The notes under the pieces are model-generated. The model saw only the letters and a program-made list of their open reading frames with translations. It was not told the origin of the DNA and made no database searches. From CAWIDU01 sp963835055 (GTDB taxonomy: Bacteria > Patescibacteriota > Saccharimonadia > Saccharimonadales > UBA4665): a DNA stretch of 64,000 bases. The translations under genes were made by a program, and so were the position numbers. The stretch spans positions 620,001 to 684,000 of the forward strand of contig CAWIDU010000001.1 of the NCBI GenBank assembly GCA_963835055.1, given 5' to 3'. Positions 60,417 through 64,000 of this stretch are shown here, piece by piece (position 1 is the stretch's first letter; every line of letters starts with the position of its first letter).

Positions 60417-62739
60417 ACTGCGATAGCTTGAACTGCGTGTATTTCTCAGCGGCCAGACGGGTTAGTTCGGGATCCTCGTCGGTGTTGACGAATTTCATGG
60501 CTTCGGCCAGCAGAGGGTGAACCTCGGCTAGTTTCTCGTGCATTTGCAGGACTAGTTGGCGGTAGCCAGGGTGGCCCTGAGGGCTGGTGCGTAGTTCATG
60601 TAGATGAAAGGCTTCTCGGGCGTTATAGGTTACTTTCCAGCGCATTTTGTGGCCCAAGAGCGTGGCGTACTGGGCTTCGATGCCGTAGCCCGCACGCTGC
60701 AGTAGGCTGTATAGCCTGAGACTGATATCGAAACAGGCTTCGAACTGCTCGGTTAGGTCAGCATCCTCGACTAATTGCGGCACTTCGAAGCCATAACGCG
60801 GCGTCAACAACTGCCAATTGAGGTCGTCGACCATCCGATGGCGCTGCAGGTCGCGAAAGATACCGTAATCACACAGCAAATCCCAGCTATAATGGGCTTT
60901 TTCTAGGGCTCGGCCGGGCTTGTGGCGGCGATTCAAGCGCTCTCCGACGTAGGCCTTGAAGATTTCGACTTTCTTATCATAAGGCCAGGAGTTTACCTCG
61001 CTATAAAGCTCTTCCAAGGATAAATTACTATGCTCATAAAGCATGTCAGCCACTAGTAAGAGCTCGTTCTTGGGCCAGAAATCAACCAGCGTCACCGCCT
61101 CGGCCGCGGCAGCGGCGTGATTATCCGGTAAGTAGTCGTGTGCCAACTGTTTGACGGCACGATTAGTGGTAGCTCGGTAAGCAATGTGCGCGCCGCCACG
61201 TTCCGGCTTGTCGGCTCGCTCGAAGAAGACTGGCATAACTTGCCGGGCTTGCTCTAATAAATCGCGGCCGGCTTCCTGGGCTTCCGACAACTCATCACTC
61301 TGGAGATGCATGATTAGGCTCTCTAGGGCTTGGCCGGAGGCGAAAACACCGACAGTGGACTTGGTAGCAGCCGGCAACACTGAACGAACGGCATCGCAAG
61401 CCTGGGCCCTGGTGGCGCCTTGCCAAGCGATATCACGTTCCTTGGCCGGCACTTTGGAGTTGGCACGCACGTAATCCGTCAATCGGTGCACCATGGTCGA
61501 ATATAGCTCGAAAATGGTGTCCATGGCCTCGACGTACTGCTTCTTGACGGAGGACTTTAGGTAATCTGGCACATGGTAGCGATACTTGCCGGCAGCGTCT
61601 TTTTGGTCGAAGTAAATATAGCGCGTTGATTGCTCAAGGTAGGCGGCTAGGCGGCCCCACTCCAGCTTCTTGGTCAGCAGGTTGCTGGCGTTTTCGATGA
61701 CCACGTGTATGCCGGCCAGTTGCTGGACCGAATCGTCGCCGTAAGCGGTTATGACACGCTGCAGGAGTTGGTTGTCCTTGTCCAGTTTGCCGGCAAATTC
61801 ATCCAGTAGTGTAACTCGTAAATCGTCGCTGCGGCGGCTGAGCCGAGCCATGGCGGCAGCCACCGTGACGGGGCTAAGTTGCTCGCGGAAAGCGTAGACA
61901 TTGCCATCCGAGCTGGTAACGACGCTATCTAGGTAGCGTCGGCCGGCTTTGGTTAGCTTGTAGGAATTATCAGTCTTTTCTAACAGAGATTCACCATCGG
62001 CCACTTGTGCGGTGTCGTCGGCAGGTTTTTCGTGGGTCTGGGGTATCGCCTTGGCAGCGATAATCTCCTTGACAGAGGTCGGTGCCGCCACAGCCGTCGC
62101 CCGGCTCGGCTGACGCACTGCTAACTCGCGGGAAACTAATTGCCAGATGGCCTCGGCCACGTTTTGGCCGCTGTCATCAGCGAAAACCACCGGAAACTGG
62201 CGCTGTTTGGCCTCCCACAGATAGCCCGCCCGTACGCGCTCCAGAAAAGCGTTGTCGAGGTCATCGAAGCGTTCACCTTTGGACCGGTCAGCTAAGCGCT
62301 TACGAAGTGTCGGCACAGGAGCGTCCAAGACGATGCACAGATCCGGCTGGACATCGGCAACCGCGAAATCGATGATCGAATTGATAGTTTGATAGTCAGG
62401 CACGTCGCCGCGGCCATAGTATTGAATACTCAAGGTTGTTAGAAAATTCCGATCAACTAGGCAAATCACGCCGCTGGCGACGCTTTGCTTGATAATTCCC
62501 AGAGATTGAGAGCGCGCGGCGTTGTACAGCAAGACTTCTGTCCGACTATTCATCGGATAATGCGGATCTTGGGTCAATTGGCGAATGGCGCGGGCTGTCA
62601 GGTCGCTCTGACTGTCCGGCTCACGCAGAGTGCGCACTGGTAAACCGGCGGCTCGCAAGCGACGGGCTAATTCCTGCAGCTGGGTGGTCTTGCCGACGCC
62701 CTCGGGACCCTCCAGAACGATATACTTGCCCCTATTCAT
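60406..62739 (-). CDS. Fused dTMP kinase and tandem ThyX-like thymidylate synthase
   Basis: A 777-residue fusion for consecutive steps to dTDP. Residues 1-210 are dTMP kinase: P-loop GPEGVGKTTQ (11-20), REPDSQSD, VDRNF, and lid RSKGERFDD. A linker (about 215-265) follows. Residues about 280-520 form a first ThyX-like domain (AAMARLSRRSDDLRVTLLDEF, then YGDDSVQQLAG and WGRLAAYLEQSTRY), and about 530-777 a second (LQRHRMVDDLNWQLLTPRYG near 631). ThyX converts dUMP to dTMP with FAD and methylene-tetrahydrofolate. Neither half has the full R-H-R-x7-S motif: the first keeps R and S, the second R-H-R. It overlaps the upstream dcd gene by 8 bases. Confidence 0.85.
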   Translation of the reverse strand: MNRGKYIVLEGPEGVGKTTQLQELARRLRAAGLPVRTLREPDSQSDLTARAIRQLTQDPHYPMNSRTEVLLYNAARSQSLGIIKQSVASGVICLVDRNFLTTLSIQYYGRGDVPDYQTINSIIDFAVADVQPDLCIVLDAPVPTLRKRLADRSKGERFDDLDNAFLERVRAGYLWEAKQRQFPVVFADDSGQNVAEAIWQLVSRELAVRQPSRATAVAAPTSVKEIIAAKAIPQTHEKPADDTAQVADGESLLEKTDNSYKLTKAGRRYLDSVVTSSDGNVYAFREQLSPVTVAAAMARLSRRSDDLRVTLLDEFAGKLDKDNQLLQRVITAYGDDSVQQLAGIHVVIENASNLLTKKLEWGRLAAYLEQSTRYIYFDQKDAAGKYRYHVPDYLKSSVKKQYVEAMDTIFELYSTMVHRLTDYVRANSKVPAKERDIAWQGATRAQACDAVRSVLPAATKSTVGVFASGQALESLIMHLQSDELSEAQEAGRDLLEQARQVMPVFFERADKPERGGAHIAYRATTNRAVKQLAHDYLPDNHAAAAAEAVTLVDFWPKNELLLVADMLYEHSNLSLEELYSEVNSWPYDKKVEIFKAYVGERLNRRHKPGRALEKAHYSWDLLCDYGIFRDLQRHRMVDDLNWQLLTPRYGFEVPQLVEDADLTEQFEACFDISLRLYSLLQRAGYGIEAQYATLLGHKMRWKVTYNAREAFHLHELRTSPQGHPGYRQLVLQMHEKLAEVHPLLAEAMKFVNTDEDPELTRLAAEKYTQFKLSQFKD

Positions 62740-63445
62740 AAGCTAATCCCTCGATTTTCGGTGGCAGCGTGCGATGGTCGAGATAGGCCTTAGGTAGCAG
62801 CATGTCCGGTGACCAGGTCTTGATGATGGTCTCCATATCAGTACCCTGTTGATATTTGCCGCTGAAATTATCATCCCGGCCCAGACCGTAGTCGCCTTCG
62901 ACCGGACCAGTCTCGACGAACACCGCTTGGGCAATGCGCTCGCCGACTGGCAAAAGCATCGTTTCGCGCTCGTTCAAATTGTAAATTTCTAGTGTCAGGC
63001 GATTAACGTAACCGGGGTCCACCCAGCCGGCGTCAAAGCAAACCGCTACGCCGTTGCGTCCCCAACTAGAACGCGATTTAAGCTCGTAGGCGCCTGGCGG
63101 TTTGATGCCGAAAAACTCATGGGTGTGGGCCAGCAAGCGCTCTCGAGGCTTCAGGCTGATGACCGGATGATCAAGCGGAATGTTCTTGAATGGCAGAAAG
63201 CCGTTCAGTTTGCACCACTGGCCATGTGGCATAGCCTTATATGGGCCATCGAAGTAGCGCTCTACATCCTCGCGGTCAAACGGGTTGTAGATCGTCCGTT
63301 CGTTCATGCGTTCGATTCGGTAGTAATAATAGCCCAGTGTTACATCCAGGCTGGCATGGGCAATATGGCGAGGATTAAAGGGGTGACAGACAATATGCCC
63401 CGAGTCAATCGCCTGCTTAATTTGGGTGTTGCTATAAACCGCCAT
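62732..63445 (-). CDS. dcd: dCTP deaminase
   Basis: Converts dCTP to dUTP, the source of dUMP for thymidylate synthesis. 237 residues, longer than the usual 190. The family core is SRSSWGRNGVAVCFDAGWVDPGYVNRLTLEIYN-like: SRSSWGR and the catalytic Glu in LTLEIYN; GERIAQAVF follows. It is the first gene of a two-gene operon with the kinase/ThyX fusion, giving a dCTP-to-dTDP route that needs only a dUTPase (which some dCTP deaminases also provide) in between. Preceded by GGAGAGG and a minus-strand TACAAT (63473-63468). Confidence 0.93.
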   Translation of the reverse strand: MAVYSNTQIKQAIDSGHIVCHPFNPRHIAHASLDVTLGYYYYRIERMNERTIYNPFDREDVERYFDGPYKAMPHGQWCKLNGFLPFKNIPLDHPVISLKPRERLLAHTHEFFGIKPPGAYELKSRSSWGRNGVAVCFDAGWVDPGYVNRLTLEIYNLNERETMLLPVGERIAQAVFVETGPVEGDYGLGRDDNFSGKYQQGTDMETIIKTWSPDMLLPKAYLDHRTLPPKIEGLAYE

Positions 63446-63575
63446 GATACCTCTCCACGTCCTTTCTATTGTAGTCGAGGCCTTCGGATAAAGGCAAGCA
63501 AAATAGTAATGTGATTTTTACGCAAATAGGTGTTTATAACGCGGTTATGGTTTAGCACCAATCAGCAGTTTTTAG

Positions 63576-63581
63576 TACAAT
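63576..63581 (+). promoter_or_regulatory. -10 element of the MprF/LysX-like gene
   Basis: TACAAT, nine bases before ATG 63591. A short-leader configuration like several others in the window. Confidence 0.4.
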
Positions 63582-63590
63582 AGAGCACGC

Positions 63591-64000
63591 ATGAGCCATC
63601 GCAAAGCCTTAAGGCAACAATTACAGCTTCGCCAAGACTTTGCCGTCCAGTTTACTAGCTTTCTAGTTGGCGCCCATGGCATTTTCATCCTAGCCACGAC
63701 GCTACTGGAACAGATTGCCGCCCGGCACAGCTCGCATCTAAGCGACGTCACCGTCGACTTGCCACTACTCGTCGGCATCAGCCTGTTATATCTCAGCACT
63801 CAACTGCGCCGGCGCAAGCGTACGGCCTGGCTGGTCACCGTGCTGGCCTACACCTTTTACCTAGGCCTGAGTGTCGCCATTGCAATTACACGCGCCAATA
63901 TGGGTCACCTGATTGGGCATGAAATTGTGCAGACCGTCGTTCTGCCTGTGGCTATTTTATCTTTGGTGCTACTGTTCGAGCATCAGTTCATGGTACGCAG
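63591..64000 (+). CDS. N-terminus of a multi-helix membrane protein, MprF/LysX-like
   Basis: The frame opens at ATG 63591 (MSHRKALRQQLQLRQDFAVQ) and is cut by the right edge after 136 codons. It shows a cytoplasmic basic start, then at least four membrane helices. The segment LLVGISLLYLSTQLRRRKR, with a helix followed by an Arg-rich loop and AWLVTVLAYTFYLG, resembles the N-terminal membrane region of MprF/LysX-type lysyl-phosphatidylglycerol synthases/flippases (DUF2156 proteins). The catalytic domain would lie outside the window, so the assignment is tentative. Confidence 0.55.
   Translation, partial: MSHRKALRQQLQLRQDFAVQFTSFLVGAHGIFILATTLLEQIAARHSSHLSDVTVDLPLLVGISLLYLSTQLRRRKRTAWLVTVLAYTFYLGLSVAIAITRANMGHLIGHEIVQTVVLPVAILSLVLLFEHQFMVR

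Noticed and set aside
1..64000. CRISPR array or cas genes
   Set aside because: No regularly spaced identical repeats and no Cas-like protein were seen; the only tandem repeats are the coding HTH-like units.

Overview
The window looks like a chromosome segment from a Candidatus Saccharibacteria (TM7) or close Patescibacteria relative. The evidence is a zinc-less DnaX of the type I associate with that group, a tandem ThyX-like thymidylate synthase, an envelope-heavy and anabolism-poor gene set, and TGA used as a normal stop (cyoA, cyoC), which argues against the code-25 CPR lineages. The taxonomic call is an inference from gene content. Most of the window is visibly GC-rich. Three stretches are clearly more AT-rich and look acquired: about 4.55-5.75 kb, 35.6-37.0 kb and 37.0-45.7 kb.

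Layout. 0-11 kb is a short aerobic respiratory chain: type II NADH dehydrogenase (cut by the left edge), a glycosyltransferase, an FAD-linked D-lactate dehydrogenase-like enzyme, a membrane-anchored cupredoxin-like protein, an AT-rich two-gene cassette with a HEPN-type RNase motif, and a cyoABCDE quinol oxidase operon. cyoB and cyoC carry about 20 single- or double-base indels although all catalytic motifs survive. 11-32.5 kb is mainly envelope and signalling: two-component systems, two flippase-like membrane proteins, GT-C and GT2 glycosyltransferases, a MacB-type ABC exporter with a DUF5666-like partner, an LCP cell-wall ligase, a Crp/Fnr regulator, a DrrAB-type exporter and a peptide-binding protein. 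32.6-37 kb holds a VOC protein, a nitroreductase-like plus PaaK-like pair, and a TfoX/ArsR/AHSA1 cassette.

37.0-44.9 kb is a compact integrated element and the most novel part of the window. It has a large serine recombinase, its own primary-like sigma-70 factor, an SF2 helicase with seven tandem ~65-residue HTH-like repeats, and two unrecognised proteins, all on the + strand. A 10-bp direct repeat (ATTGCTATTG at 37019 and 44873) is a candidate attachment core.

45-64 kb is core and envelope: PhzF, tRNA-Gln, an alpha/beta hydrolase, two GT4 glycosyltransferases, an AI-2E family protein, cysS (one frameshift), a DHH phosphoesterase, recR-ybaB-(GT-C)-dnaB-dnaX, the rplJ-rplL operon with a recognisable L10 leader and attenuator, and a dTTP-synthesis operon (dcd followed by a dTMP kinase/ThyX/ThyX fusion). 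An MprF/LysX-like membrane protein is cut by the right edge. Many genes have a TATAAT-like -10 element only 2-12 bases before the start codon, which suggests leaderless or very short-leader transcription is common here.
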